Assembly: GCF_036373705.1 (NCBI RefSeq)
Contig: NC_089852.1
Location: 32,439,707 to 32,503,706 of the forward strand
Reading direction: 5' to 3'
Length of the DNA: 64,000 nt
Source of the DNA: Amia ocellicauda
Lineage: Eukaryota; Chordata; Actinopteri; Amiiformes; Amiidae
Shown: in pieces, positions 9,835 through 20,479 of the stretch
Layout: each line of letters starts with the position of its first letter
Position numbering within the stretch: the stretch's first letter is position 1
Translations under genes and position numbers: made by a program
Notes under the pieces: model-generated
What the model saw: only the letters and a program-made list of their open reading frames with translations
Database searches by the model: none
What the model was told of the DNA's origin: nothing

Positions 9835-11055
9835 CACTCACCTAAAGGATTATTAGGAACACCATACTAATACTGTGTTTGACCCCCTTTCGCCTTCAGA
9901 ACTGCCTTAATTCTACGTGGCATTGATTCAACAAGGTGCTGAAAGCATTCTTTAGAAATGTTGGCCCATATTGATAGGATAGCATCTTGCAGTTGATGGA
10001 GATTTGTGGGATGCACATCCAGGGCACGAAGCTCCCGTTCCACCACATCCCAAAGATGCTCTATTGGGTTGAGATCTGGTGACTGTGGGGGCCAGTTTAG
10101 TACAGTGAACTCATTGTCATGTTCAAGAAACCAATTTGAAATGATTCGACCTTTGTGACATGGTGCATTATCCTGCTGGAAGTAGCCATCAGAGGATGGG
10201 TACATGGTGGTCATAAAGGGATGGACATGGTCAGAAACAATGCTCAGGTAGGCCGTGGCATTTAAACGATGCCCAATTGGCACTAAGGGGCCTAAAGTGT
10301 GCCAAGAAAACATCCCCCACACCATTACACCACCACCACCAGCCTGCACAGTGGTAACAAGGCATGATGGATCCATGTTCTCATTCTGTTTACGCCAAAT
10401 TCTGACTCTACCATCTGAATGTCTCAACAGAAATCGAGACTCATCAGACCAGGCAACATTTTTCCAGTCTTCAACTGTCCAATTTTGGTGAGCTTGTGCA
10501 AATTGTAGCCTCTTTTTCCTATTTGTAGTGGAGATGAGTGGTACCCGGTGGGGTCTTCTGCTGTTGTAGCCCATCCGCCTCAAGGTTGTACGTGTTGTGG
10601 CTTCACAAATGCTTTGCTGCATACCTCGGTTGTAACGAGTGGTTATTTCAGTCAAAGTTGCTCTTCTATCAGCTTGAATAAGTCGGCCCATTCTCCTCTG
10701 ACCTCTAGCATCAACAAGGCATTTTCGCCCACAGGACTGCCGCATACTGGATGTTTTTCCCTTTTCCCACCATTCTTTGTAAACCCTAGAAATGGTTGTG
10801 CGTGAAAATCCCAGTAACTGAGCAGATTGTGAAATACTCAGACCGGCCCGTCTGGCACCAACAAACATGCCATGCTCAAAATTGCTTAAATCACCTTTCT
10901 TTCCCATTCAGACATTCAGTTTGGAGTTCAGGAGATTGTCTTGACCAGGACCACACCCCTAAATGCATTGAAGCAACTGCCATGTGATTGGTTGATTAGA
11001 TAATTGCATTAATGAGAAATTGAACAGGTGTTCCTAATAATCCTTTAGGTGAGTG
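9835..11055 (-). mobile_element. DD36E Tc1/mariner (Incomer-like) transposon, copy 1
   Basis: A complete element of about 1221 bp. The ends are inverted copies of CACTCACCTAAAGGATTATT, short TIRs of roughly 28 bp unlike the long ones of the DD34E family here. The left end has merged with a TATATA/CACACA microsatellite, so the TA target on that side is blurred; the right end is followed by TA. It holds one full-length transposase gene on the minus strand. Confidence 0.95.
9867..10907 (-). CDS. DD36E transposase, copy 1, intact ORF
   Basis: Intact 346-residue transposase for cut-and-paste movement into TA sites. The N-terminal paired-like helix-turn-helix region is at about 8-50 (GLSISQSAQLLGFSRTTIS). 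A basic linker follows, then the DDE nuclease: WSDESRF with Asp155, YFQQDNAPC with Asp246, and [11 protein letters not shown] with Glu283. Between the second Asp and the Glu there are 36 residues, one turn longer than the 34 of Sleeping Beauty-type enzymes; this spacing defines the DD36E/Incomer group. A glycine-rich box GGGGVMVWGMF lies at 190-200. It has no stop or frameshift and differs from the copy at 43.1 kb at about six residues (for example His12, Phe15, Trp47), so it is young and may be functional. Activity itself cannot be judged from sequence. Confidence 0.95.
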   Translation of the reverse strand: MGKKGDLSNFEHGMFVGARRAGLSISQSAQLLGFSRTTISRVYKEWWEKGKTSSMRQSCGRKCLVDARGQRRMGRLIQADRRATLTEITTRYNRGMQQSICEATTRTTLRRMGYNSRRPHRVPLISTTNRKKRLQFAQAHQNWTVEDWKNVAWSDESRFLLRHSDGRVRIWRKQNENMDPSCLVTTVQAGGGGVMVWGMFSWHTLGPLVPIGHRLNATAYLSIVSDHVHPFMTTMYPSSDGYFQQDNAPCHKGRIISNWFLEHDNEFTVLNWPPQSPDLNPIEHLWDVVERELRALDVHPTNLHQLQDAILSIWANISKECFQHLVESMPRRIKAVLKAKGGQTQY

Positions 11056-11189
11056 TATATGTTATAGCTCTACCTATAAGGCAAGCTTATAAGTACCATT
11101 TATAAATCAATTTTACTGATGTATCTCTGAATTGTGATATGTTTTTGCTCTGTCTATTCTATGATATAGTATATGAAGAACCCATTAAA

Positions 11190-11640
11190 GAATTGAAGTC
11201 TTTTAGCACAGAGGATAATGTATTTATTTAACATGCCCGGCCTGGAAGGCCCTGATATGGAAGCTCTCCACCTGAGAGGATTCTCTCTGAACAACAAGAT
11301 ATTTACAGCTTTTATAGGAAGCATGACATGTGGTTCTGTGAGCAGGGTCAGTCACATGCTTCCAAAAAGTGCCTCGAGGTCAAGTTTCTGAATGTTTGTG
11401 GTTGTCTACCTGGGGGGAGGTGTGGGATGCGGCCTTTGATGTACTGGGGAAGGTCAAATCCCAAGGTCATCATTAGCAACTTTCAAACAATCATTAACAA
11501 AGACAGCTCCTGCCTGTCTGGGAGAACAATTAAGTCCACAAACAGACTTTTAACAAACAAACAGCTGTGGGCTCTCTCTCCACTGTGTGATCCTTTTATC
11601 ATTGAGAGGAATTTCTGAATGCCTGATGAATCTACTTTGC
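11190..11640 (-). mobile_element. LTR family C fragment 1
   Basis: Shares with four other places in the window the words AACATGCCCGGCCTGGAAGG, CTGGGGGGAGGTGTGGGATG and TCCACAAACAGACTTTTAAC. Read on the minus strand it has TATAAAAGC, about 90 bases later the AATAAA-like TTAAATAAATACA, then a short U5-like tail. That order (promoter, polyadenylation signal, tail) is why I call it an LTR. Exact ends were not found. Confidence 0.65.
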
Positions 11641-12004
11641 TCTGTCTGCATACTATTATTAATACAAAAGATTATATAGTTATTACAAAACACTTTCTTC
11701 AGCTTTCCAGTAAAGGTTCCTCAGTATGTTCTATATGTATTTTTCTCATTACATTGCCAGGTATTTTGACACATTACAAAGAAAATAAATAGGGTCAGCA
11801 ACTTTTGTCTTCAGTTTTTATATCCTGCAAAACATGCAAGTGGGATAAAAACACTACATATCCCAGTGAATAGATGATTTCCATACCTTCCATCCATACC
11901 TGTGGATACTTCATGACTATATGAATTCAATTGTTATTGAATTGTGTAGTTTCTTCTACATCCGTGTTTTGAGAGGTAATATATAACCCACGTAAGTCAC
12001 TGAA
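11641..12004. other. no gene recognised
   Basis: AT-rich spacer between two fragments of LTR family C; nothing coding seen. Confidence 0.4.
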
Positions 12005-12165
12005 GAACCCAGTCTTGATGCACAGAGGATAAATGTATTTATTTAACATGCCAGGCCTGGAAGTGGCCCAACATGGAAGCTTCCCACCTCAGTAGGGACT
12101 CTTAATGTTTACAAACATGACTGCAGCGTTATAGCAAGATGACATAGAATGTTGTGGCCGTTCAT
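12005..12165 (-). mobile_element. LTR family C fragment 2
   Basis: Only the R/U5-like part is kept: GAAGAACCCAGTCTTGATGC, then the AATAAATG/ATTTATTTAACATG core, then CAGGCCTGGAAG. It then runs into unrelated sequence leading to the repeat array at 12283. Confidence 0.6.
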
Positions 12166-12282
12166 CCAATCAAAAAGCTTCAAAAGGTGCAAGCTCTGCA
12201 AAGTTTGTAGGACACTCTTCCGAAGGGAGGGAGTTTTGAAGCATGGAACATGGAAGCAGGTGTTTTCCTGTTGTGTACGGTG

Positions 12283-12430
12283 GCCCTGAAGTGCAACTGC
12301 TGAAAAAATAAAGCAGTGGCTGCGAGATTTGTGGTGCTGAAAAAATAAAACAGCTGAAAAAACAAAGCAGTGGCTTCGAGATTTGTTGTGCTGAAAGAAT
12401 AAAACAGCTGAAAAAATAAAGCAGTGTAGA
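12283..12430 (+). repeat. minisatellite array, left arm of an inverted pair
   Basis: Degenerate tandem units built on GCTGAAAAAATAAAGCAGTG followed by GCTGCGAGATTTG, about 35-60 bp per period. Units differ by small deletions. The complement of the same units occurs at 12845-13020, and both are bordered on the outside by a GGTGGCC / GGCCACC word. Confidence 0.8.
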
Positions 12431-12844
12431 ATTACTGCTTACCTTAAGGGTTCCTCCACAGTATAAACCCTGGGAATCCAAAAAGGTTATTATTAGAACC
12501 TTCACTTCTTAGAGTTTACATATAGGCTGAGTACTGTAATTGTATATGAAAATATACATGTTTAGTTAAATTAGTGATACCATAAGCTTTCATTAATTTC
12601 AAAAACATTTTAGGACAGCCCTATAACTCTTAATATGTCACCACAAAGTGGATAGAGAGAAGAAGATCACAACAATATTAATATGAATACTTCGTGCACT
12701 GCGCAGTTGGCGCCCCTTTCTCAAATTCTGTTGACTTTTCCGGAGAAGCAGGCTCGGCCAACGTGACTTGCTTGCTGTCCAATGGCATCAGTCAAATATA
12801 TTTTACAATGTATCCTCCCTTTCCTTAATTGCTTCTGAAAATGC

Positions 12845-13020
12845 TGCAGCAGCTGCTTTATTTTACAGCACTTCCAAATCTCGCAGCCCCTGCTTTAATT
12901 TTTCAGCACTTCCAAATCTCGTAGCCGCTGCAAATCTCGCAGCCCCTGCTTTATTTTTTCAGCACTTCAAATCTCACAGCCACTGTTTTATTTTTTCAGC
13001 AGTTGCAATTCAAGGCCACC
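12845..13020 (-). repeat. minisatellite array, right arm of an inverted pair
   Basis: Units read GCTTTATTTTTTCAGCACTT followed by CCAAATCTCGCAGCCCCT, the complement of the left array, with three to four units. The two arrays are separated by about 415 bp of AT-rich sequence. The pair may be the ends of one foldback-type transposable element. Confidence 0.8.
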
Positions 13021-13029
13021 GTAGTTGTG

Positions 13030-14079
13030 GCATACAAACTGCCCAATCTCACAGTTTTCTTTAACAATGAACAATGAGGTAATCAATCACTATAATGTAG
13101 CATCTTCAGCCTTGAGAGAAGAACAGGAAACCCCAAACAAACATTACGCAAACTGGTATCTGGGGGCTATTGATCTGTTTGGGTGTTCCTCTTATCATAA
13201 TAAACAGAAGTCAAAGTGGAGAGGAGAATGTCCATAATACAGTTTATATAAAACATTAATAACGGCTCAACAGTCAATCATAATTATTTAACAAAAGACA
13301 CCCATTACAACTGCTATTGCTTGCTCGTAGTCATCAAAACATGTTGTACATTGTTGGATCTTTATCACATCCTGTATCTTTTTACTATGGAGGGTGTGGT
13401 GGATACACTGCACAGCTAAACCTTCTGTGGCCCATGTCATTAAAAAACATACCCTACTTGAAAACTCAACTCTGAAACCTGCTGAAACCTGCTAGCTCCT
13501 CAAAGAGAATGCCTGCTGGCAATTACCTGTTTTCATTTATAATAGTAAACACGGATTTCACCATTATATAGACCGATCCCAGCAGTCATAGGGCGCAAGA
13601 TGCTCAGAAATGTTCATCTTATTTTTATATGTTCATCAACAACAAACTTTTAAATTTCAAGACCTAAAAGATTATTGTTGGTTAAATGTTAAAAATATAA
13701 CCTGCATCTGTTTTTTTCATTTTGGAAAGTAAATAGCAGTGGATTTTTTTTGGACAGATACTGCTTACTTAAACACATTACATTAAGAACACAGTGTTCT
13801 CTTGATCAAACTTATTTGAGACATTTCTTAATTGTTTTTAGATTTCAATTTTTGACATTAAAAACTTTTTTCAGTCATTGTCTGAAAAACCAGATGTCTA
13901 TTTTTACCATATACAGTATTAACATAAAATAAGATTAGCATGGGAGATGATGCTAAATGAGTGTGAAATAATTGACATGATGGCAGTCTTTTATAGTTTA
14001 GTCCAAATGCAGATTTATTTAAAAAATAAATAAAGATCATAGGGAAACTATGATACAACGTACCCTGTTAAGACTGTAA
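13030..14079. other. no gene recognised
   Basis: AT-rich. 13120-13265 contains TAATACAGTTTATATAAAAC, which recurs at 49460-49485 next to LTR family C and may be its outer edge. No coding similarity. Confidence 0.4.
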
Positions 14080-14081
14080 AA

Positions 14082-14120
<39 letters not shown>

Positions 14121-14121
14121 A
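14080..14121. repeat. (AAAT)n microsatellite
   Basis: About ten tetranucleotide units at the 3' boundary of the polymerase fragment. Confidence 0.97.
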
Positions 14122-14127
14122 AAGCTC

Positions 14128-14860
14128 TGAGTTTGAGGTTGGTAAAAAGTAGTGATTGGCTTGGCAGTCTTTGGATCGAAACATTGCGGGCACCCGTGGA
14201 AAATACAACCGGCAAACTCGTAAGCGGTATGCACCCCGGCCACCTCGCTAAAACCATCTAAGTGGTAGGGACCCATTTTGACCTCCCCGCGGTTTAAAGC
14301 GTCACTGATCATGATGTCATCCCGGGCAGTCAGGTATTCCAACCACTGTAGGGAAACAGTCGAAAAGTTTTTTTGTCTAGTCCAATAGTTGTCAGAAGTG
14401 GTGACAGCTATAGTATTTTTCTGCAAGAAATTGGCTCGATACATTTTCATACAGAGAGATGCTATAGTCACACATTGTAATGGGTCGAGCCCAGAGGTCT
14501 TGATAACCTCGGCTCGAAAACATACACATGCTTCTTTAAGGATCACCACATCATTTTTGCAATAGGCAGCCATCTCCTCTCTGAAGTCAAAAACACCCCC
14601 CTTAACAGCATTGTACCATTTAAAGAAATCTACCCGTTCATGAGCTATCATAGTGTCAACCCCATAATAATAGGCGGGCGGATAGGGTCCCCGATTATTT
14701 TCAGTGGCCTGAGTGTTGAAAAAATGACAGAACCAACCTTTCTTCTGAGACGCGAAACCCAGAGCTTTAGGCAAAGCGCTCGATTTCATGGGGAGGAAAT
14801 TCAGCGAATCTATGTACCTTTGGTTGAAAGTTTAATCGGTGAAGCACATTATCTTGCTCC
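14128..14860 (-). pseudogene. family B DNA polymerase fragment (Polinton/adintovirus-like)
   Basis: Piece of a protein-primed type DNA polymerase B. On the minus strand YIDSLNFLPM (about 14784-14815) fits exonuclease motif II with its Asp. YCKNDVVILKEA (about 14530-14565) fits exonuclease motif III (Tyr, Asp). The following stretch, with TIASLCMKMYRANFL and further on YEFAGCIFHGCPQC, matches the region after the exonuclease in animal Polinton/Maverick polymerases, where a small cysteine-containing nuclease-like insert precedes the polymerase domain. The palm motifs (SLYP, DTD) are absent, so only the N-terminal half is kept. A stop codon lies just upstream of motif II, but the segment after it is open for about 220 codons. 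No capsid, integrase or protease genes of a Polinton surround it, so it is an isolated old fragment. Confidence 0.8.
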
Positions 14861-14982
14861 CCTGAGCAATAATTTTAGGGGTCACCCCTGTAGCATAAGG
14901 TACACTTATAAATTTCAATTAAAGAAGTGAATTTATAGTATCACCTTATCACGAATCCTGGAATCCTGTAAAACTCAATTTC

Positions 14983-16712
14983 TGTAATAATTGGACGCAG
15001 ACACCAATTCCAAAGATATAAATTGTCAAATTTATTCAAAAACAAAGACTAAATGTAGCACTACACTAATTATACAAAAGGGAAAAACTAATTAAAATTC
15101 AACTCTAGATCAACAAATCAAAGACAAATCACTTCTGTGACCAAATCAAAGACCATGGGATCGCATATGATAACACACAAATTGTTAAACAAAAAAGGTT
15201 ATAAACACATTGACTACAATACCGGTTAGTAAGATGAAGGTGAGTCTCTCATTAGTATTGTTAGTCAGACATTAAATAACTACGCAGGTTAGTATTTAAT
15301 GTCAGGTAACTTCTCGTTATATATATATCAGTCTCATTTACGTTTAGGTACCGAGAAAGATCCTATCATTACTTTTTACCACAATTTCCCTTAACTGATT
15401 ATTATGCAATGATTAAGGATAGGCAGGGCCACCAATAATCTAACGTCTATTAACTTGTATCAATTTCAGACTAAACAGTTAAACAGGAATGAGAAGATAT
15501 TTCTCGGCGTTGACAGATTTTATTTCTAAAATTATCAACAAAACAGTTTAATGCAACACACATTTATATTTAAGAAAACTAAATGATATTACACATTCTA
15601 GAGTTATGAATCACAGATTAACATTTCTAATTGATTTCTCAAATGTCATGAATCACAAACTCCAAACTGTTAAACTTATCTGAACTTTGTCGCAGAGAGG
15701 CCTCTCTGGCTTCGGGCTCAGATAACAGCACACGGCACGAGGTCCGTGTGGTTTGGAACAAAGGCAGTCCGGTTCGGCTTTGTCCAAGAACTTCCACTCA
15801 GTCGATGCACCTGGAAGTTGGGGTTTCGCGAATGTAGAGTCTTTTCCAAACAGATTTTCCACTGGTTTGAAGGCTCCAAGGTTGTGCACAAAATCTTCTT
15901 TGTAAGCAGGGTTTCCACCGTAGTTACTTGAAGACAAAGTCTTTGAGGAAAGCAGGGCACTGTTCGTTCCAAGGGTCAAGTTTCTTAAGACTCAAATAGC
16001 TATTTAAATGACTGAACACTTTCGTATACAGTCGACAATTGCCAGCTGTAAAACTCCACTGATCAGGTGGGCACAGGCGGGCAGCGCAGTCTGTAAAGTT
16101 CTTTATTTAATAAAGTCCTTTAAAAGCATTCTTCGTACGGCTCAATCTCCTTCTCCCAGTTTAACTCTTCTGTTGCTGGCAAAGACTTGGTTGGTTTCTG
16201 GTTCCGGTTCGGGCAACAGAGCTACAGGTTGAGCTGTGGCAGCGAGTTTCTGGTTCAGGTGAGAGAGAGAGAGAGACTGAGAGACTGTGCGCTTTCCTTT
16301 ATACGCCTGTCAGATCAATAGATGATTGGTTCTTCAGTTTTTGAGATCGGATTTCGGTTTCAGCCCCCAGTGTCCTATTGGAGGGGGGCTTGATTTATGA
16401 CTGATGTCAATCCATGCCATCTTTTAGAAATGCCGGTTGGCCCGGGTTCGTAGCTCTGTGTCTGGATTTCGGCTCTCGTCCATTTCAAAGAGTTTTTATT
16501 ACCTACAGGCCCCCTTCCCCAGACATTTCACAGCAGGATTCCAAACTATTTGGCATTTTCTCGGTGCCATCCTCCCAGACTGTCACTTTGATGTAAACCG
16601 GTCCCACGCTTTAAGGAAATCTGATAACTTTGGGGGGAGAGGTCTTCTTTGGATCAGTGCTTCAGCTCAGAGCTAAAATGCTCTTATCAAAATAACCCAT
16701 CATAACTCTACA
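14983..16712 (-). mobile_element. solo LTR of the gag-protease element (long LTR)
   Basis: Reads on the minus strand from TGTAGAGTTATG at 16712 and matches the LTRs at 29764 and 33387 over the GGCATGGATTGACATCAGTC, ATTGATCTGACAGG and GAGCCGTACGA words. It contains a TATAAAGG-like promoter (minus strand, about 16296-16303) and a CT-rich initiator region (CTCTCTCTCTC). The right end is firm. The left end (TGTAATAATTGG at 14983) is a best guess because no clear target duplication was found. If right, the LTR is about 1.7 kb, unusually long. Confidence 0.75.
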
Positions 16713-18117
16713 TAATCATGTTTTGTCTTGTCCTTTACCTTATTTTTATTTTTATTTCATCATTGTGTATCTGCTGAAAAACCCAATAAACCGTTAATAG
16801 CAACAACACAAAAAGAAGTCTATCATTCTCCTCTGTGATGTCTAGCTGTCCCATGCAAGTTACAGACTTGCAACAGTTGGCTTGACAGCTCATATTTTGT
16901 GTAATGTATGTGTGTGTTTCTTTCATGTAGCTATGGTAGTACCTTAACATATATCATGCTTTATACAGTGGGGCAGTACATGTCAATGTAGCTTGTCTGT
17001 AACAATGTAATTTGAATACTGTTTCTGTTTCACATTGATCAGACATTTTTTGAATTATGTCTGAGGAGAGCTTTCTTAATGGAAAATCCATTGCAGCTCT
17101 GGGCATGCATATTCCCCATAAGTGCAGTGTGTTAACTATGGAGCTCCTGTAGTCTTCATATCCCCTGTGGTAAGGCTATCCCTGGAAATATCAAACCCAA
17201 TGTAAGCTGCTGTTTTTCACATAGTAAGTATTTAAGGCCAAGAATCAATATGCACTTTGTAGACAAAATCTTCAAGACACAAGGTCTGTGAAGGTAATGA
17301 AAAGCTGACCTGTCTTTACATTTAATACCTCTGTTCATATTTCTTGGCATATCTCTGTCTCTGTTTCTGTCTGCTATGAAGTATAAACATTCTGTGACAT
17401 GGAACCTACAACAAAGTAAAGTATCAAGTGTGCAAGGATCTGCTTCCTATGTAGAAAGAAAAAAAGTTATAGTAATGCAGTTTTGTTTAACTTGGTTTTG
17501 AAACTACTTTGGTTGAGTATCCATTTCATGCATACAGATAACAGTGTTTGTGAACAGATATAGTGCTAATGTGTCTCTGGGTTCTTTATCTGTACAATAA
17601 TTGTTGAAAACCTTTTAATTTAATATCCAGATCCTTGTGGTGTGTTTATTGCAAGTGCACATGAGACAATTTACGTTCATGCTGATTTAGTCTTTCAATG
17701 AAGGAAAACAGTTTCCAGAACCAGTGTTTCATTTTGTCCAGGTAATCATTATTTATTTTGGCATACTTCTTGTCATAATGATTGATTTGTTGCAAGGGAA
17801 AGATTTTTATCCTGCTGGCAGACATGGTGCTTTTTACTACACTATTGCATGAAAACAGGATGTTCAGCCATGACAGAAATAGTGGCTTGCAAAATTGAAT
17901 GAAGCCCAATGCTTGTTCTCTGTTAAGCTTTCATATGTATTTTATTTAGTTCAATTGAAGAGAAATACACAGCTATTGCATATGAATTACATAGTACCTG
18001 ATGATACACACACACATTTATTATGTGCAGCTAAATAATTGTGTTTATTCAGATTCACTTGCAACCTTTAATTTATAAACTTACAAGAAATGTGCATTTC
18101 AATAACAAGGCAACTTC
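16713..18117. other. no gene; upstream region of receptor B1
   Basis: AT-rich intergenic sequence. No family-level coding similarity on either strand. Confidence 0.4.
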
Positions 18118-18139
18118 TATTATTTTTATTTTTTTTCAG
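18118..18139 (+). promoter_or_regulatory. putative 3' splice site before receptor B1
   Basis: A 17-base T-rich tract ending in CAG (TTTTTTTTCAG, 18129-18139) lies 10 bases before the chosen ATG. Odorant receptor genes commonly have non-coding leader exons spliced just before the coding exon, so this is a reasonable acceptor. Confidence 0.5.
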
Positions 18140-18149
18140 ACCAAAGAAC

Positions 18150-19088
18150 ATGGAGAATTCATCTCACATCACATCATTCAGACTGATTGTGTTTGATGAA
18201 ATTGGACAGATTAGATATTTTTACTTCAGCGTTATACTAATACTGTATTTGGCAAATATTTTTGCTAACTCATTCCTAATTGGAGTCATCTTTACAGATA
18301 GGAACCTGCATGAACCTATGTGTTACTTTGTGTGCAATCTGGCAGTCAATGAATTGTATGGAAGTATTGGCTTGTTCCCTTCTCTTTTATTGAACATTTT
18401 ATCGGACAATCATGAAATATCTCGCGTTAATTGCATCGTGCAGACTTTTTGTTTACACACATATGGATCTATAGAATTTTCATCTTTGGCAGTGATGGCT
18501 TATGACAGGTATGAATCAATTTGTCACCCATTACATTACCACAGCATCATGACTCCAACCAAAGTGTATGTATTTATTGTATTGATCTGGCTGTATTCTT
18601 TTTCTAAATTCTCAATTGTCCTCAGTTTAAGTGTACGACTGACATTATGTGGGAATATTATAGAGAAAGTTTATTGTGACAACTATTCACTGGTCAAACT
18701 TGCTTGTTCAGATACGACCATTAACAACTATTATGGGATATTTGCTGTTTTTTTGTCCATTGTTTTGCCAGTAATCCTGATTTTGTATTCATACATAAAA
18801 ATGCTTAGAATCTGCTTAAAGGCTTCCAAAGGATCCCAGCTCAAAGCTTTAAACACCTGTATCCCCCATTTAGTGTCACTAGTTAACTTCTCTATCAGCT
18901 CTATATTTGAAATTGTTCAAAGTAGATTCAATATGAAACATGTTCCTACTGCAGTACGTATTATAATATCAGTGTATTTTTTAATAATCCCACCGCTTAT
19001 CAATCCAATTATTTATGGGGTAAGGATAACAAAAATAAGAATGGCCTTTAAGAACTTCTTATGCACTAGAAAACTATCCCCAGAATGA
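18150..19088 (+). CDS. odorant receptor B1 (class A GPCR), intact
   Basis: Intact 312-residue receptor. I start at MENSSHITSF (18150), not the upstream ATG at 18090, because the latter adds 20 residues encoded by the pyrimidine tract of a likely splice acceptor and family members begin M-x-N-S-S. The NSS sequon is at 3-5. LHEPMCYFV leads into helix 2, where the common MY is MC. MAYDRYESICHPLHY ends helix 3: the residue after DRY is Glu, where Val or Leu is normal in odorant receptors. IIEKVYCDNYSLVKLACSD carries the loop 2 cysteines. KALNTCIPHL precedes helix 6 and PPLINPIIYGVR is in helix 7. Same subfamily as A1 and A2 but a different subtype; its nearest relative is pseudogene B2 at 23.6-24.6 kb. 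Ligand unknown. Confidence 0.95.
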   Translation: MENSSHITSFRLIVFDEIGQIRYFYFSVILILYLANIFANSFLIGVIFTDRNLHEPMCYFVCNLAVNELYGSIGLFPSLLLNILSDNHEISRVNCIVQTFCLHTYGSIEFSSLAVMAYDRYESICHPLHYHSIMTPTKVYVFIVLIWLYSFSKFSIVLSLSVRLTLCGNIIEKVYCDNYSLVKLACSDTTINNYYGIFAVFLSIVLPVILILYSYIKMLRICLKASKGSQLKALNTCIPHLVSLVNFSISSIFEIVQSRFNMKHVPTAVRIIISVYFLIIPPLINPIIYGVRITKIRMAFKNFLCTRKLSPE

Positions 19089-19430
19089 GACAGTTCTTCT
19101 GTCTGTCTATAACACAGTGGCATACATGCCATGTATAACTTGTTTTGGTACATCTTGTCATTTTCATACTTTTTGTTCAACTCTGTACTCTATGATTGAT
19201 TTATTTGGAAGGTAAAGTGACAACGGAGGGAAATAATGATGAACCTATTAAAATGTTCACATGTATTTTAAAAGGAATACAATTATATGAGAATTAAAAC
19301 TGCAACTCTGTGTCAGTGAGGTGTGCATTTTAATTGCTGGAGGAGTCCTTGGTGTTTGGAACTGTGTTTTCCTTCCACAGACAGATTTGCTTGTGATTAG
19401 TGACACATGCACACGCACACACACACATAC

Positions 19431-19432
<2 letters not shown>

Positions 19433-19491
<59 letters not shown>
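19433..19491. repeat. (TA)n microsatellite with CA flank
   Basis: Alternating CA then TA repeats, about 29 TA units, just before the Tc1 fragment; the ORFs through it (poly Ile-Tyr) are spurious. Confidence 0.97.
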
Positions 19492-19494
<3 letters not shown>

Positions 19495-19790
19495 ATAACA
19501 TTATGACCACAGACAGGTGAAGTGATTAACACTGATAATCTTGTTATCATGGCACCTGTCAGTGGGTGGGATATATTAGGCAGCAAATGAACATTTTGTC
19601 CTCAAAATTGATGTGTTAGAAGCAGGAGAAATGGGCAAGGATCTAAGCGACTTTGATATGGGCCAATTGTGATGGCTAGACGACTGGGTCAGAGCATCTC
19701 CAAAACTGCAGCTCTTGTGGGGTGTTCCCGGTCTGCAGTGGTCAGTACCTATCAAAAGTGGACCAAGGAAGGAAAAGCGGTGAACTGGCT
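19492..19790 (+). mobile_element. third Tc1 family, 5' end only
   Basis: Starts GCCATAACATTATGACCAC, the terminus of another common fish Tc1 family, with its leader (GGCACCTGTCAGTGGGTGGG). The first part of the transposase follows, from ATG at about 19631: MGKDLSDFD..., then the helix-turn-helix stretch [20 protein letters not shown], with a stop or frame slip between. It ends at GGAAGGAAAAGC, about 19782, and joins DIRS sequence. Confidence 0.85.
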
Positions 19791-19985
19791 GCTGTGAAAG
19801 CGCCTGGCCCTGTGTCCACGCTCCATAAGACACAAACAGTTGATCTGAGCGCCGAATGTCCTTAGTGCATTCCAAATAGCACCTGAGGGCCCGCTCAGGG
19901 CAGAGCAGGTGAAGCCAACTCTGAAGCGAAGGGAGGAGGATGAAAAGCCATCAACTCAATAGGCCGGTTGACATGGAATGGAGCA
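19791..19985 (-). mobile_element. DIRS tyrosine recombinase fragment
   Basis: On the plus strand GAAAGCGCCTGGCCCTGTGT, AGACACAAACAGTTGATCTG and CCATCAACTCAATAGGCC match 56260-56430 and 62720-62900, the recombinase genes of the DIRS elements. About 195 bp, directly abutting the Tc1 fragment on the left. Confidence 0.85.
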
Positions 19986-20479
19986 GTGGCATAGCCATGG
20001 GTGTGCCAGGGTGTGCCTGTGCCACCCAAAAAGGCAGCTGGCAGACCCAGAAATCAGATGCATAATGCATTTTTTGTTATAGCCTTATGCTGGGGTCACA
20101 CTACAATCCGACCCGATTTTGAGAACAGTGATTTTTGACCACTGTTCCACGGAACACCTGTTGAGAAACACTGCTCTAGAGCGCAGTCAGTTATTTGCTA
20201 ATTGCTCTATTCTTCTGTCCTAATGATATTCATTGAGCAATATATGATAGTATACTGTACAACATACTTTACCTTAAGGTAATTTACACCAAGCACCGAC
20301 ACAGCTGCTTTTCTTGTACTGGTCAGTCAGTCATGCGGAAAATGAACAGTTACGAGTGCGCGGAACCCAACAGGATGTGTCACGTGATTTACTTGCATCT
20401 AGCCAAAAACTGTTATTGGCTATATTTAGTAGTCCTATTAAGCCTAGTGATTAAAGTTATTGTCTTAATTTAAAATAAA

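Noticed and set aside
10255-10987. Plus-strand ORFs inside the DD36E transposons (also at 35672-36362 and 43529-44079)
   Set aside because: Shadows of the minus-strand transposase; they recur only because the element does.
17646-17909. 87-codon minus-strand ORF upstream of receptor B1
   Set aside because: No recognisable domain, weak start context and AT-rich composition; chance ORF most likely.
19257-19586. ORFs rich in Ile-Tyr across the TA repeat
   Set aside because: Translation of an uninterrupted TA microsatellite; no start context or family similarity.
20000-20200. Possible further gene fragment between the DIRS piece and the MITE
   Set aside because: Words such as GTTGAGAAACACTGCTCTAG resemble dispersed repeats but could not be tied to a family.
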